Shown here: piece after piece, positions 1 through 7,849 of the stretch
How positions within the stretch are numbered: the first letter of the stretch is position 1
How the letters are laid out: each line of letters opens with the position of its first letter
NCBI GenBank assembly: GCA_963769905.1
Contig: CAVYNG010000002.1
Coordinates: 558,001 to 622,000 of the forward strand
DNA: 64,000 nucleotides
Origin: Bog-756 sp963769905
Lineage (GTDB): Bacteria; Actinomycetota; Acidimicrobiia; Acidimicrobiales; RAAP-2
Reading direction: 5' to 3'
The notes under the pieces: model-generated
Told to the model about the DNA's origin: nothing
Databases searched by the model: none
Seen by the model: the letters and a program-made list of their open reading frames with translations, nothing else
Made by a program: the position numbers and the translations under genes

Positions 1-30
1 CGCATCGGCCAAGAAATAGAAGAAACCGCG

Positions 31-582
31 ATGTCTGCCGACGAGACAGGAGTCGTACTGATTGGTGACCTCACCGAGCGAGGTCGACGACGGCTGGTCG
101 TCGGCGCAGTGTTGCGCACGGTGGCCACCGTTGCGCTGGTTCTCGCTCTCTACTTCCTGCTGCCCTTAGGCGGAGGAACCGATGTTGAGAGGATCACGAA
201 GCTGACGCTCGGAGCGCTCGTGCTGATGGCGATCATGATCTGGCAGGTCCGTCAGATCATCAGGTCCAACCACCCGGTCGGTCGGGCCGTCGAAGCGCTG
301 GCATTCAGTGTCCCGCTCTATATGCTGCTCTTCGCGACGACGTACTTTGTGATGGCTCACTCGAATCCAGCCGCGTTCGGGGTGCGTCTCAGCCGTACTG
401 AAGCGATGTACTTCTCTACCACCGTTTTCACCACCGTCGGCTTCGGGGACATCACGGCGAAGAGCGAAGTTGCACGGCTCGTGGTGACCACGCAGATGTG
501 GCTGGACTTGGTGTTCCTGGGTCTGGTGTTGCGTGTAGTCACCCAGGCGATCAATTACAGCCAGCGCCGCCGAGCCTCCTGA
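31..582 (+). CDS. Two-TM-pore potassium channel-like membrane protein
   Basis: A 183-residue protein with four hydrophobic segments. The last two flank a pore loop containing TTVGFGD, the selectivity-filter motif of the Ion_trans_2 (KcsA-like) family. It probably forms a potassium-selective or weakly selective channel in the cytoplasmic membrane. There is no RCK or cyclic-nucleotide domain: the protein ends about 30 residues after the last helix in a basic tail. The stop lies 5 bases before the next membrane gene, so the two are probably co-transcribed. The filter is seen directly; ion selectivity is inferred from the family. Confidence 0.72.
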   Translation: MSADETGVVLIGDLTERGRRRLVVGAVLRTVATVALVLALYFLLPLGGGTDVERITKLTLGALVLMAIMIWQVRQIIRSNHPVGRAVEALAFSVPLYMLLFATTYFVMAHSNPAAFGVRLSRTEAMYFSTTVFTTVGFGDITAKSEVARLVVTTQMWLDLVFLGLVLRVVTQAINYSQRRRAS

Positions 583-587
583 TCCGA

Positions 588-1271
588 GTGAGTGACCGTC
601 CGGAGTCTTTGAGCGCCAACCGATCACCGACGCTCGGTGAACCGCGATGGCCCATGGCTCTCGCCGTGATCGTTACCGGCGCCCTGCGGGCAACGTTGCC
701 CTCTGAGCTCCGCAATGGGGATGCGCGATGGCTATTTCCGGTCATTGTGGTGGCCCTGTTGGTGGCCCTCATCATCGGCGACCCCGGTCGCATCGACCGA
801 GACCTGCCGTGGTTGCGGGTCACGACCAACTGCCTGATCGCCCTGATCTCACTAGCCAATGCCGACGCCGCTGTGCGACTCGTCGTCTCCATCATTAACG
901 TCTCCGCCTTCACTAACGATGCCAAGATCCTCCTGGCCAGCGGTGGAGTCATCTGGCTGACCAACGTCATCGCCTTTGGACTGTGGTACTGGGCCCTCGA
1001 CCGAGGTGGACCTGCAGCCCGCGCCAGTGGAGCTGGTCAACCCCCAGCCTTGGTTTTTCCCGAGATGAGATTCGAGGAGTACGTCGGAGCCGGATGGAAT
1101 CCTAAGTTTGTGGACTACTTCCACTTCTCGTTCGCGACGGCAACGGCGTTCAGCCCCACCGATGTTTCGGCGATTCGGCCGTGGATGAAACTGATGATGA
1201 TGGCAGAAGAGGCCATTTCGCTCATCGTCGCGTTACTCGTTGTGGCCCGAGCCGTGAACATCCTGAAGTAA
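588..1271 (+). CDS. Channel-like integral membrane protein
   Basis: About 227 residues from a GTG start 6 bases after the upstream stop. Several hydrophobic helices are visible. A segment reading YFHFSFATATAFSPTDVSAI occupies the position of a pore loop, followed by a long terminal helix. The layout resembles DUF1345-type or degenerate two-TM channels, but the GFGD/GYGD filter is absent and FSPTD stands in its place. It may therefore be a non-potassium channel, a regulatory partner of the upstream channel, or unrelated to conduction. Close spacing suggests one operon with the upstream gene. Function is unknown. Confidence 0.6.
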   Translation: MSDRPESLSANRSPTLGEPRWPMALAVIVTGALRATLPSELRNGDARWLFPVIVVALLVALIIGDPGRIDRDLPWLRVTTNCLIALISLANADAAVRLVVSIINVSAFTNDAKILLASGGVIWLTNVIAFGLWYWALDRGGPAARASGAGQPPALVFPEMRFEEYVGAGWNPKFVDYFHFSFATATAFSPTDVSAIRPWMKLMMMAEEAISLIVALLVVARAVNILK

Positions 1272-1338
1272 CGGCGAATGTGATGACGGCCTTGGCATTG
1301 TTGATTCGGACCGAAGCCCGCGGGCGAAGCAGTCCGTT

Positions 1339-2601
1339 GTGCGGAGAAGGGCTTTAAACGTGGGTGCCGGAATCGCCATCATCGGAGTGTCGCTGTTGCT
1401 CGTCGCAGCCCTGTCACGGTATCTCTCGGGGACTCCGCTCACTCCAGCGATCCTGGTCGTCACGATTGGTGTCCTCGTGGGTCCGCTCGTCCTCGACGAA
1501 ATTGCAGTCCGGCCGACCAGCTCGACCGTTCGCAGCTTCGCGGAAGCAACCCTCGCTGTCGTGCTGTTCTCCGATTCTTCTCGAGTGAATCTGCGTGCAC
1601 TGAAGCGAGAAGCATCGATGCCCGTTCGCCTACTCGGCATCGGCCTGATTCTGACTGTCGTCGCCGGCGGGCTCGCTGCGGTCATGCTCTTCAAGTCGTT
1701 CTCACTCAACGACGCCCTGATCCTGGGCGTCGTCCTTGCCCCGACCGATGCCGGACTCGGTAGTGCCGTAGTAACCGATAACAGGCTTCCGCAGGTCGTT
1801 CGTCAGTCACTCAATGTCGAGAGCGGCCTCAATGACGGGATCTGCGTGCCTTTGCTGCTCATTCTTCTTGCAACTGCCGCGAGTGCTGCTTCCCACCCGG
1901 TTCGTGTGGTTGCTGAGGAGATCGGCTATGGGGTCCTCTGCGGTGCCGGCGCCGCATTGCTCGCTTCGGCGATCGTTGTCTTTGCAGGCCGTCGGAACCT
2001 GATCGACAAGATTTGGCAGCAGATCATTCCGTTGGCTACGACGATCGCCGCTTATGGAGCAGCCAACACGCTGGGTGGGTCAGGGTTCATCTCCGCTTTC
2101 GTGGCTGGCGCCCTTTTCGGCTTGCTCGCTGGCGATGAAGTGGGCAAAACGATGCACTTCACCGAAGAGACGGGAACGGTGCTCGACAGTGTGACCTTCT
2201 TGGTTTTCGGGGCAGTGTTATTGGGCCCGGCATTCAAGAGTTTGAGTTGGCAGATCGTGCTTTATGCGGTGCTAAGCCTGACCATCGTGCGGATGCTGCC
2301 CGTCGCAATCGCTTTGTTCGGCACTCATGCCCGACCGGCGACCGTCGCGTTCATGGGTTGGTTCGGTCCGCGCGGACTCGCATCGATAGTGTTCGCGGTG
2401 ATCGTCGAAGACGCTCGGCTCCGCCACTCTGCTGACATCGTTCTGGCGACCTACCTGACGGTTGGTCTTTCAGTTCTTGTTCACGGACTCTCGGCTTCAC
2501 CCCTCGTGAATCGCTATGTCAGATGGTTCCACGATGTGTCGGAGGAGAATCCGCCCAGCATGGAGACCCAACCCGCCCACGAACATCGGCCAAGGCTGTA
2601 A
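1339..2601 (+). CDS. CPA1-family cation/proton antiporter
   Basis: A 420-residue protein with about 12 hydrophobic segments. The sequences LAPTDAGLGSAVVTD and VESGLNDG match the conserved ion-binding core (PTD and the ND pair) of NhaP/NHE-type Na+(K+)/H+ antiporters. The C-terminus is a short hydrophilic tail without TrkA-C or universal-stress domains. It would exchange monovalent cations for protons across the cytoplasmic membrane, which fits the two channel-like genes just upstream. About 245 bases of DNA with no convincing gene separate it from the tRNA downstream. Confidence 0.8.
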   Translation: MRRRALNVGAGIAIIGVSLLLVAALSRYLSGTPLTPAILVVTIGVLVGPLVLDEIAVRPTSSTVRSFAEATLAVVLFSDSSRVNLRALKREASMPVRLLGIGLILTVVAGGLAAVMLFKSFSLNDALILGVVLAPTDAGLGSAVVTDNRLPQVVRQSLNVESGLNDGICVPLLLILLATAASAASHPVRVVAEEIGYGVLCGAGAALLASAIVVFAGRRNLIDKIWQQIIPLATTIAAYGAANTLGGSGFISAFVAGALFGLLAGDEVGKTMHFTEETGTVLDSVTFLVFGAVLLGPAFKSLSWQIVLYAVLSLTIVRMLPVAIALFGTHARPATVAFMGWFGPRGLASIVFAVIVEDARLRHSADIVLATYLTVGLSVLVHGLSASPLVNRYVRWFHDVSEENPPSMETQPAHEHRPRL

Positions 2602-2848
2602 CCGCGTCTACGCTCAAGCGAACCCTCCCAGCCGCGAAGATCTCACCCGGTGGTTTGCCGAGCCCTTCACGACGGAGGTCCTGGAAGAAGAAGTCGGCGA
2701 AGGTCGGCCGGTTCGTTGTGACGTGAGGGATACTGGTGGTTGTCTATGATCCTCAGGTCGGTGGGACAACTACCGGCGTTCTCCCAGATCAGGGAGGGGC
2801 AAACATGCCCCATTGACTAGCGAAAACGTTGTAATTCTCACAACCCGG

Positions 2849-2922
2849 TGGAGGCGAAGGGACTCGAACCCTCGAACCTCTTGACTGCCAGTCAAGCGCT
2901 CTACCAGCTGAGCTACGCCCCC
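2849..2922 (-). tRNA. tRNA-Ala (anticodon GGC)
   Basis: Read on the minus strand, this folds as a full cloverleaf: acceptor GGGGGCG/CGCCTCC, D arm with AGCTGGTA, anticodon stem CTTGA/TCAAG with loop CTGGCAG (anticodon GGC), and a T arm with loop TTCGAGT. The acceptor has the G3-U70 wobble pair that is the alanine identity element. The 3' CCA is not fully encoded (ACCG follows). The 5' 40 nt are duplicated at 21028-21067, so this tRNA is the attachment site of the adjacent element. Its present 5' half and upstream DNA come from the element. Confidence 0.93.
2883..2922. repeat. attL core, 40-bp direct repeat in tRNA-Ala
   Basis: These 40 bases, from the anticodon stem to the tRNA 5' end, recur without mismatch at 21028-21067. 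The bases on either side differ (t/g on the left, g/a on the right), which sets the repeat boundary. The intact tRNA is on this side. Confidence 0.88.
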
Positions 2923-2962
2923 GTAGCTGCTCAGAGGGCCTTTTCCTCCGAGCGATTCCATC

Positions 2963-2988
2963 TCAAGTAGCAACCGAAGTAGCAACGC
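2963..2988 (+). repeat. Putative integrase arm-type site (left)
   Basis: A 26-base segment containing AGTAGCAAC twice in direct orientation (2966-2974 and 2978-2986). It matches 20901-20926 with one mismatch. An inverted GTTGCTAC follows at 2996-3003. It lies 40 bp inside the attL core, where tyrosine integrases bind arm sites. Alternatively it could be a relic of the 3' end of an earlier integrase, because the other copy lies inside int coding sequence. Confidence 0.55.
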
Positions 2989-3164
2989 TGATTCGGTTGC
3001 TACAGCGGAGAGGCCATCGTAGACGAGGGGAGATGGGCTGCTACGGGGCCTCGTTGGAGGACCCTCCATCGGCGTATCTGGCCACTCTTCGCCCTCGCCG
3101 TGAATGCGTAGACGTCACACCCCCTCTGTACCCTCGCATTGACAAGACACGGAGGGTACAGGCC

Positions 3165-3512
3165 ATGTGGCTATTCACCCCAGAGGGATTCTTCAGCGTC
3201 GTGACAGCCGAGGAGTTCGGTCACGAGCTCCAGGTGCGGGCCCGCTGTGACGACGACCTTGACCGGCTACGGACCTCCCATTTCCCAACCCTGGGCGAGA
3301 ACGTTCACCTGCCCGGTCGGGATTACCCTGTTCGGGCCTTCACGACCCACGAGGATCTTGCCGAGAGCCTCTCGAAGGTCGCCAGGGACATCGACTACGA
3401 GAACTTCAAGAATGCTGTGGCGGCCCGGCACTCTAACGAGCGGGCGCACGTCTATGCCAACGTCTGGAGTGACTGCCGGAAAATCGAGCAGCGAAAGGGC
3501 TCGGATGAGTGA
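3165..3512 (+). CDS. Conserved small protein paired with NUDIX gene
   Basis: A 115-residue protein beginning MWLFTPEGFFSVV, preceded by GGAGGG at a proper distance; longer upstream frames lack this support. It is soluble, with an N-terminal beta-rich portion, a middle segment DDDLDRLR and a C-terminal helix-rich part containing DIDYENFKNAVA. I recall this type of protein as a widespread hypothetical family in bacterial and phage genomes, but I cannot assign a function. Its end overlaps the start of the NUDIX gene by 8 bases, so the two are translationally coupled and probably act together, possibly in nucleotide metabolism or defence. Confidence 0.72.
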   Translation: MWLFTPEGFFSVVTAEEFGHELQVRARCDDDLDRLRTSHFPTLGENVHLPGRDYPVRAFTTHEDLAESLSKVARDIDYENFKNAVAARHSNERAHVYANVWSDCRKIEQRKGSDE

Positions 3513-4029
3513 ATCGACCAGGGTTCCACGCAGCAGGACAGCCGAGTATCGGGGTCGGGACCTTCGAGTCGAGGGGTGTTGGACGGCCGAGGGCGCTAGG
3601 TACGGATTGGTTGTGTTCAACGAAGCCGGGCAAGTGCTCCTCAGGGAGCCGGCCAACCATTTCGGAGGCTATTGGTTTACGTTTTCCAAAGGGCGGGCGG
3701 AAGAGGGAGAACACCCGCTCGACACAGCACTGAGAGAGACGCTGGAAGAGACCGGCTACAGGCCCGAAGTCGTAGGGCACATCCAGAAGACTTTCATCGG
3801 CGGCTCGATGAACTCGGCCAACAACTTCTACGTGGGTTTTGACATCCAGGGCCAGGTTGATCCGAAAGCGGTGGAGCGCAACAAGGAGACCTGGTCCATC
3901 AGGTGGGCGACTCACGAAGAGGCAGTAACCCTGATCAAGAAGACTACGGACAGCGGCCGAGAGCGGGATCTTGAGACCCTGCACGCTGCATACGAGGAGT
4001 TCGAGAAGATCATGGCAGGAGGCAGCTGA
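3505..4029 (+). CDS. NUDIX hydrolase
   Basis: About 174 residues. The NUDIX box GX5EX7REUXEEXGU is complete: G-RAEEG-E-HPLDTAL-RETLEETGY at roughly residues 68-90. Members hydrolyse nucleoside diphosphates linked to another moiety; the substrate cannot be read from the sequence. The ATG at 3505 overlaps the upstream gene by 8 bases and was chosen for that coupling, although the frame is open further upstream. It is cargo of the tRNA-Ala element, and its fixed pairing with the 115-residue protein is the main clue to its role. Confidence 0.85.
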   Translation: MSESTRVPRSRTAEYRGRDLRVEGCWTAEGARYGLVVFNEAGQVLLREPANHFGGYWFTFSKGRAEEGEHPLDTALRETLEETGYRPEVVGHIQKTFIGGSMNSANNFYVGFDIQGQVDPKAVERNKETWSIRWATHEEAVTLIKKTTDSGRERDLETLHAAYEEFEKIMAGGS

Positions 4030-4110
4030 AGTAGCGCAAACGTCGGCGGCCGTCCGTTGCCGGGTAACCAAGCATCCACCCGGTACTCTCGTCCAAGGAG
4101 GTACCGAAGG

Positions 4111-4302
4111 ATGAGGTTGGTCGGCAGTTTCAACGACGTAGCGGTGGAGTTGGTGAGGGCGGTTGAACGCAACCGGCTCACCTGCAAGGAACTGCTGGCC
4201 GTGGAGGCAGGCCCCTACTATGCCCAACTGCTTTTCAACCGTGATGTGATCTTCGGTGAAGTCGTCAGCATATGGTCAGGCGACTGCGTGGAGAAGGGAT
4301 GA
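4111..4302 (+). CDS. Small hypothetical protein, possibly truncated by the IS30 insertion
   Basis: A 63-residue frame starting MRLVGSFNDVAVELVRAVERN. It is preceded by AAGGAGGT about 8 bases upstream, which makes initiation credible. Its last ten codons overlap the start of the IS30 transposase in another frame. The C-terminal part may therefore be IS-derived, and the gene may originally have been longer. I do not recognise the family. The N-terminal part is predicted helical and soluble. Confidence 0.4.
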   Translation: MRLVGSFNDVAVELVRAVERNRLTCKELLAVEAGPYYAQLLFNRDVIFGEVVSIWSGDCVEKG

Positions 4303-5393
4303 CCTGGCAGAAGGCGGCCCGGGCGGTGGGATGCTCCTTCACGTCGGCATGGTTTATCGGTGAGGGCCGGGGCGGTCGACGTGCTCGACCCGCTTCTTGG
4401 ACTCCACGGCGAGGCAGTTTGACCATTGCCGACCGCGAAGAGATCACGATCGGCTTGGTCAAGGGCGAGTCCTTCACCGCTATTGCCCGGCGGATCAACA
4501 AGGCGCCGTCCACGGTCAGCCGAGAGGTGGCAGCTAACGGCGGCCGTGATGACTACCGGGCCTGGTCGAGCTACCTGAGGGCCGAACAGCGTTGCCGGCG
4601 TCCCAAGCCCACCAAGCTGGCGTCCTGCCCGCAGCTCTTGTCCGAGGTCACGGCCGGGCTCAAAGGGTTGTGGTCGCCCCAGGAGATCTCTCGCCGCTTG
4701 CGGATCGACTTCGCGGACGATCCCATGATGCAGGTGAGTCACGAAACGATCTACCAGTCCCTTTTCGTCCAGGCTCGAGGTGAGCTGCGTCGAGAGCTGA
4801 CTCGGTGCCTCCGAAGTGGGCGAGCCATCCGACGACCTCAGGGCAGCAGAAGCAAGGTGAACTTTCGGATGCCCAACATGGTGATGATCTCTGAACGTCC
4901 AGCCGAAGTGGCCGACCGGGCGGTGCCTGGCCACTGGGAGGGCGATTTGATCATGGGCAAGGACAACCTCTCGGCAGTTGGCACCCTGGTGGAGCGCTCC
5001 ACTCGCTACACACTGCTTCTGCACCTTGGCGCCGGCAAGGATGCCTTGTCAGTCAAAGAGGCCATGAAAAAGGCGATTGGCACCCTGCCCTCCAAGTTGG
5101 TCAAGACCATTACCTGGGACCAAGGGGGCGAGATGGGCCGGCATGTCGATTTCACCACCGAGACCGACATCCCCGTCTACTTTTGCGATCCCCACTCGCC
5201 CTGGCAACGCGGATCGAACGAAAACACGAATGGACTGCTGCGCCAATACATGCCAAAGGGCACCGATCTGTCAGTCCACAGCGAAGAAGCCCTGGCCGAG
5301 TTTGCTCGAAGCCTCAATGACCGACCTCGCATGACCCTTGGATATCTGAAACCATCGGAGAAGCTCGCCGAACTAATTGCGCTCACCCCTTGA
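4272..5393 (+). CDS. IS30-family transposase
   Basis: A 373-residue protein. The N-terminal half carries helix-turn-helix segments (FTAIARRINKAPSTVSREVAANGG at about residues 67-90). The C-terminal half is an rve-type DDE domain: GHWEGDLIMG gives the first Asp, ITWDQGGEM the second, and SPWQRGSNENTNGLLRQYMP the catalytic Glu region, followed by LNDRPRMTLGYLKPSE, a signature of IS30 transposases. Length is normal for the family and the frame is intact. I could not identify terminal inverted repeats or a target duplication, so the IS limits are not set and mobility is uncertain. Confidence 0.9.
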   Translation: MVRRLRGEGMTWQKAARAVGCSFTSAWFIGEGRGGRRARPASWTPRRGSLTIADREEITIGLVKGESFTAIARRINKAPSTVSREVAANGGRDDYRAWSSYLRAEQRCRRPKPTKLASCPQLLSEVTAGLKGLWSPQEISRRLRIDFADDPMMQVSHETIYQSLFVQARGELRRELTRCLRSGRAIRRPQGSRSKVNFRMPNMVMISERPAEVADRAVPGHWEGDLIMGKDNLSAVGTLVERSTRYTLLLHLGAGKDALSVKEAMKKAIGTLPSKLVKTITWDQGGEMGRHVDFTTETDIPVYFCDPHSPWQRGSNENTNGLLRQYMPKGTDLSVHSEEALAEFARSLNDRPRMTLGYLKPSEKLAELIALTP

Positions 5394-5416
5394 ACACGCC
5401 CGGGACGTGGTGGGGG

Positions 5417-5788
5417 ATGTGTCAATCTGAAGGCGTGAGTAGCCAGGACGAGAACAAGGGGAAGCTCTCCGCTTCTCTCGCCAAACACCCTGAGGCGCTG
5501 GCGGCCGCCTTGCAGGGAGCTGGAATACCCGGCCTAAAGGTGATTGAGGCGGTGCGGGAGCTTCTTCTTTCTACTCTTGGACCGAACTCGGTCGTCAATC
5601 CAGGTAGTTCCGCACAAGGGGAGAGCGGTAGAGGTCTTCCGACACTAAACGAGCTGATGCAGACACCGACGGCGATAACGCAGTACCAGTCAGTCGCCCT
5701 ACTTGCAGCCACTGTTAGATGGCTAAGCCACGAGACTGGGCGGGAGGAAGAGTCGATCCTCGACGATTTGGCTAACAACTATCGCTGA
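5417..5788 (+). CDS. Hypothetical protein downstream of IS30
   Basis: About 123 residues; ATG at 5417 was chosen, and GTG at 5435 is the alternative. The protein is soluble, with a hydrophilic N-terminus, helices (EALAAALQGAGIPGLKVIEAVREL), a Gly/Ser-rich linker and a C-terminal helical segment ending in acidic residues (EESILDDLANNYR). No family recognised. It lies between the transposase and a 3'-end repeat element at 5790-5830 and has cargo-like base composition. Confidence 0.45.
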   Translation: MCQSEGVSSQDENKGKLSASLAKHPEALAAALQGAGIPGLKVIEAVRELLLSTLGPNSVVNPGSSAQGESGRGLPTLNELMQTPTAITQYQSVALLAATVRWLSHETGREEESILDDLANNYR

Positions 5789-5789
5789 T

Positions 5790-5830
5790 GTGCCGTTCAG
5801 CCACGGTCGACCACCGACCCGCTCCTGGCA
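5790..5830 (-). repeat. 3'-end border repeat copy A
   Basis: A 41-base element that in minus-strand sense begins TGCCAGGAGCGGGTCGG and ends GGCTGAACGGCAC. It matches copy C at 34 of 41 positions. It sits 53 bp downstream of the minus-strand lipoprotein gene ending at 5884. The ends TGCC and GGCA are complementary. Confidence 0.6.
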
Positions 5831-5883
5831 ACCGATCGAGGACACCAAGGTCTTGGCTTTCCGATCGGAAGCCTGTGGTCCCG

Positions 5884-6396
5884 TCACTTAGGCGGCGTCG
5901 CCTCTGCGGCCACTGTTTGCAGCCATGCCTGATCGGCCTGAGAGACATGGATATAGGGGTCGGAAGAGACTGCATATGCGTACACGGCACCGGTCTTCCC
6001 GACTGCGACAGAGGCGCCGCCTTCAGAGCTGTCATCTTCGTGCGTCGTCAAGGTGAGACCGAGTCCGTCGTTCCCAGTGCCATCCCCAGTTGGCCCTGGT
6101 CGGAGGTATTTGCACATGATCATCCCATCGGAGCTGTAGACCTGAACGAAATAGGTGTGACCGCCATCCGATTCCCAAAAAGGAACTCGTTTCAATGAGG
6201 CGACGCCAAACTCCCTGGCGATGGTTGCAGGAGAACCGAAATAGGTCCGGCACAGTGATGATGAGACGTGTGATCCCGAAGGCAGTGGCGTAGGGGCGTG
6301 TTCGACGAAGGTTGCGCTTCCGTTGCCGCAAGCTGCCAGCAACACTCCGACGATCCCGCCTGCTACGAGCGCACCCGTGCGTGTCGCCTGCCTCAT
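5884..6396 (-). CDS. Putative lipoprotein
   Basis: About 170 residues from ATG at 6396. The N-terminus MRQATRTGALVAGGIVGVLLAACG has a basic n-region, a hydrophobic core and a lipobox ending LAAC. It is therefore probably lipidated at Cys22 and held on the outer face of the membrane. The mature part is Gly/Thr-rich with two further Cys residues (SSLCRTYFG, GMIMCKYL) that could form a disulfide. No catalytic motif is recognised. It is single-gene cargo followed by border repeat A. Confidence 0.62.
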   Translation of the reverse strand: MRQATRTGALVAGGIVGVLLAACGNGSATFVEHAPTPLPSGSHVSSSLCRTYFGSPATIAREFGVASLKRVPFWESDGGHTYFVQVYSSDGMIMCKYLRPGPTGDGTGNDGLGLTLTTHEDDSSEGGASVAVGKTGAVYAYAVSSDPYIHVSQADQAWLQTVAAEATPPK

Positions 6397-6426
6397 GTCC
6401 CAAAGATAGATCTTCGCCCTTCGAAT

Positions 6427-6486
6427 GTGATGCCGAGCCAGGTATCCACAAAACCGATCGGAGGAGGATGGCCCATCCACCCGGCA
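6427..6486 (-). repeat. 3'-end border repeat copy G (divergent)
   Basis: About 60 bases immediately 3' of the minus-strand NUDIX gene. In gene sense it starts TGCCGGGTGG, like copy F, and ends CTCGGCATCAC. The ends TGCCG and CGGCA are perfectly complementary. The interior is not alignable with copies A-D, so membership rests on position and ends. Confidence 0.35.
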
Positions 6487-6533
6487 GCGGTCGGGAACAC
6501 CCCACCTGGGTAGTACCGACATATGGAGCGCTT

Positions 6534-6956
6534 TCAGTGAGAGCCCCATCTTCTGCACGCTCCTGAGATCACAGATTGGTAACTCGAATGGGCGAGATCA
6601 AGGACCACGGCTAAAGGTTCAGAGAACCAAGAAATCATATCGTGCTCGTCCGGCGACTCATTAGTGGGATCGCCAATCCATTCGGTAATGACCCATACCT
6701 GCATGTCGAAGTCGTCGGTGGACACACGGAAGTCACAGTCATTAGCGGGTACCCGTACGTCGACGTCGATCTCCTCCCGCAGTTCTCGCACGAGAGCCGC
6801 TTGGGGGGATTCTCCAGGTTCAATGTGACCACCGGGGAGGTCCCAGACCCCTGGGTACCAGGCCCGATCCGGCGATCTGCGGCACAGGAGCACTTCGCCA
6901 CTACAAACCAGGATTCCAGCAGCCACAGCATGAACTGTGGAATCCGACGTGCCCAT
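6534..6956 (-). CDS. NUDIX hydrolase (MutT-like)
   Basis: A 140-residue protein, little more than one NUDIX fold. The box reads G-HIEPG-E-SPQAALV-RELREEIDV at about residues 43-65. The usual Gly before the final hydrophobic residue is Asp, but all metal-binding Glu residues are present. LLCRRSPDRAWYPGVWDLPGG upstream is typical of MutT/8-oxo-dGTPase-like enzymes, so nucleotide-pool sanitising is plausible but unproven. It is the second NUDIX gene of the element and is not linked to the first. Confidence 0.82.
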   Translation of the reverse strand: MGTSDSTVHAVAAGILVCSGEVLLCRRSPDRAWYPGVWDLPGGHIEPGESPQAALVRELREEIDVDVRVPANDCDFRVSTDDFDMQVWVITEWIGDPTNESPDEHDMISWFSEPLAVVLDLAHSSYQSVISGACRRWGSH

Positions 6957-7087
6957 TCTCAGAGTGTGCCACCCGATGCAGAAGAGGGCCCTACTCGGTG
7001 GTCGACGCCGATCCGGCGGTGGGTGGAACTCGGACTTGGCTCAGAACGAGATGATCCTCGGATCGCCTCAGGGTTAGACTGTGACCC

Positions 7088-7327
7088 ATGTTCCTAGTCG
7101 TCGTGCTAGCGATTGTCGGAGGCGTGAGCTTTTTTGCAGCCCGCACGATTCAGCATGGGATCGGCCACAGGCACCTGGTTGGAAACGCCTCAGGTGCTTC
7201 ATTGCGAGCGGAATGGACGCCAAGGACTGCTCTGGTTGCGGCTCTACTGACTGTGGCTATGTTCGTTCCACTGTTACTCGTCACGTACTATGCGCTCGCA
7301 TTGGTGGAGCACATCCTCGGGCAGTAG
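7088..7327 (+). CDS. Small two-TM membrane protein
   Basis: A 79-residue protein with an N-terminal hydrophobic helix (FLVVVLAIVGGVSFFAA) and a second one near the C-terminus (ALVAALLTVAMFVPLLLVTYYALAL), joined by a basic, His-containing loop. A TTAGACT sequence 6 bases before the ATG looks like a -10 box and suggests leaderless transcription. Function is unknown. It is one of two plus-strand genes in a cargo block otherwise read from the minus strand. Confidence 0.5.
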   Translation: MFLVVVLAIVGGVSFFAARTIQHGIGHRHLVGNASGASLRAEWTPRTALVAALLTVAMFVPLLLVTYYALALVEHILGQ

Positions 7328-7353
7328 TTGGACTTCCGTAGCCTGTCCCCGAA

Positions 7354-7391
7354 GTGCTGCTCGGCCACGGATAACCGACCCGCTCCCGGCT
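7354..7391 (-). repeat. 3'-end border repeat copy B
   Basis: A 38-base element. In minus-strand sense it starts AGCCGGGAGCGGGTCGGT and ends GGCCGAGCAGCAC. It aligns with copy C apart from a 3-base gap. It lies 15 bp downstream of the minus-strand lipoprotein gene ending at 7407. The following 25 bases also resemble those after copy D. Confidence 0.6.
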
Positions 7392-7406
7392 CTAGGTGAC
7401 AGTCGA

Positions 7407-7799
7407 TTACGAGCAGCGTTCTCCGCTGTCTACGAGCCAGGTCCCATCCGATCCCCGCACGACATGCAGCAGGGTCTTGCCGGAGTAGACGGTCGCAGCC
7501 TGGCCGTTGCGATTCGCTTCGTGCCATGTCCCCGCCGGGATGTTCGGCACGCCACCATGAATGGCGAACCACATGGCTGCTTTCACGGGTGAAGGCTGTC
7601 CGCCGTGGTCTGAGACAAGGGAACCCGCAAAGCCCGAATTGGCTGAGCAGATCGGAGGTCGAGTGGGTGCGGGGGAGGCAGTCGTAGTGCATGCCCCCAG
7701 ACCGGCTAACGCCAACAGGGCTAACGCAACAAGGGACCACTTTCCCACGGCCACACATAATCCCACACGTGGAGCGTGATGCGGCTCGGCGTCCGACAT
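7407..7799 (-). CDS. Putative lipoprotein
   Basis: About 130 residues from ATG at 7799. A signal peptide ends LALAGLGACTTT, a clear lipobox, followed by a Pro/Ala-rich linker. The mature domain (about 85 residues) contains AIHGGVPNIPAGTWHEANRNGQAATVYSGKTLLHVVRGSDGTWLVDSGERC. I do not recognise the fold. Two Cys residues at the ends of the mature domain may pair. It is cargo of the element, flanked at the 3' end by border repeat B and upstream by repeat C. Confidence 0.6.
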   Translation of the reverse strand: MSDAEPHHAPRVGLCVAVGKWSLVALALLALAGLGACTTTASPAPTRPPICSANSGFAGSLVSDHGGQPSPVKAAMWFAIHGGVPNIPAGTWHEANRNGQAATVYSGKTLLHVVRGSDGTWLVDSGERCS

Positions 7800-7808
7800 G
7801 ACCCGGAT

Positions 7809-7849
7809 GTGCCGGTCAGCCACGCTCGATGACCGACCCTCTCCCGGCT
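7809..7849 (-). repeat. 3'-end border repeat copy C
   Basis: 41 bases, beginning AGCCGGGAGAGGG and ending CTGACCGGCAC in minus-strand sense. The terminal GCCGG and CCGGC are a perfect inverted repeat. It overlaps the stop codon of the membrane protein gene ending at 7848 by two bases. Confidence 0.62.

Noticed and set aside
2770..3069. Minus-strand open frame with GGVAQLVERLTGSQEVRGFESL
   Set aside because: This peptide is the well-known false translation of a tRNA gene; here it is the tRNA-Ala at 2849-2922.
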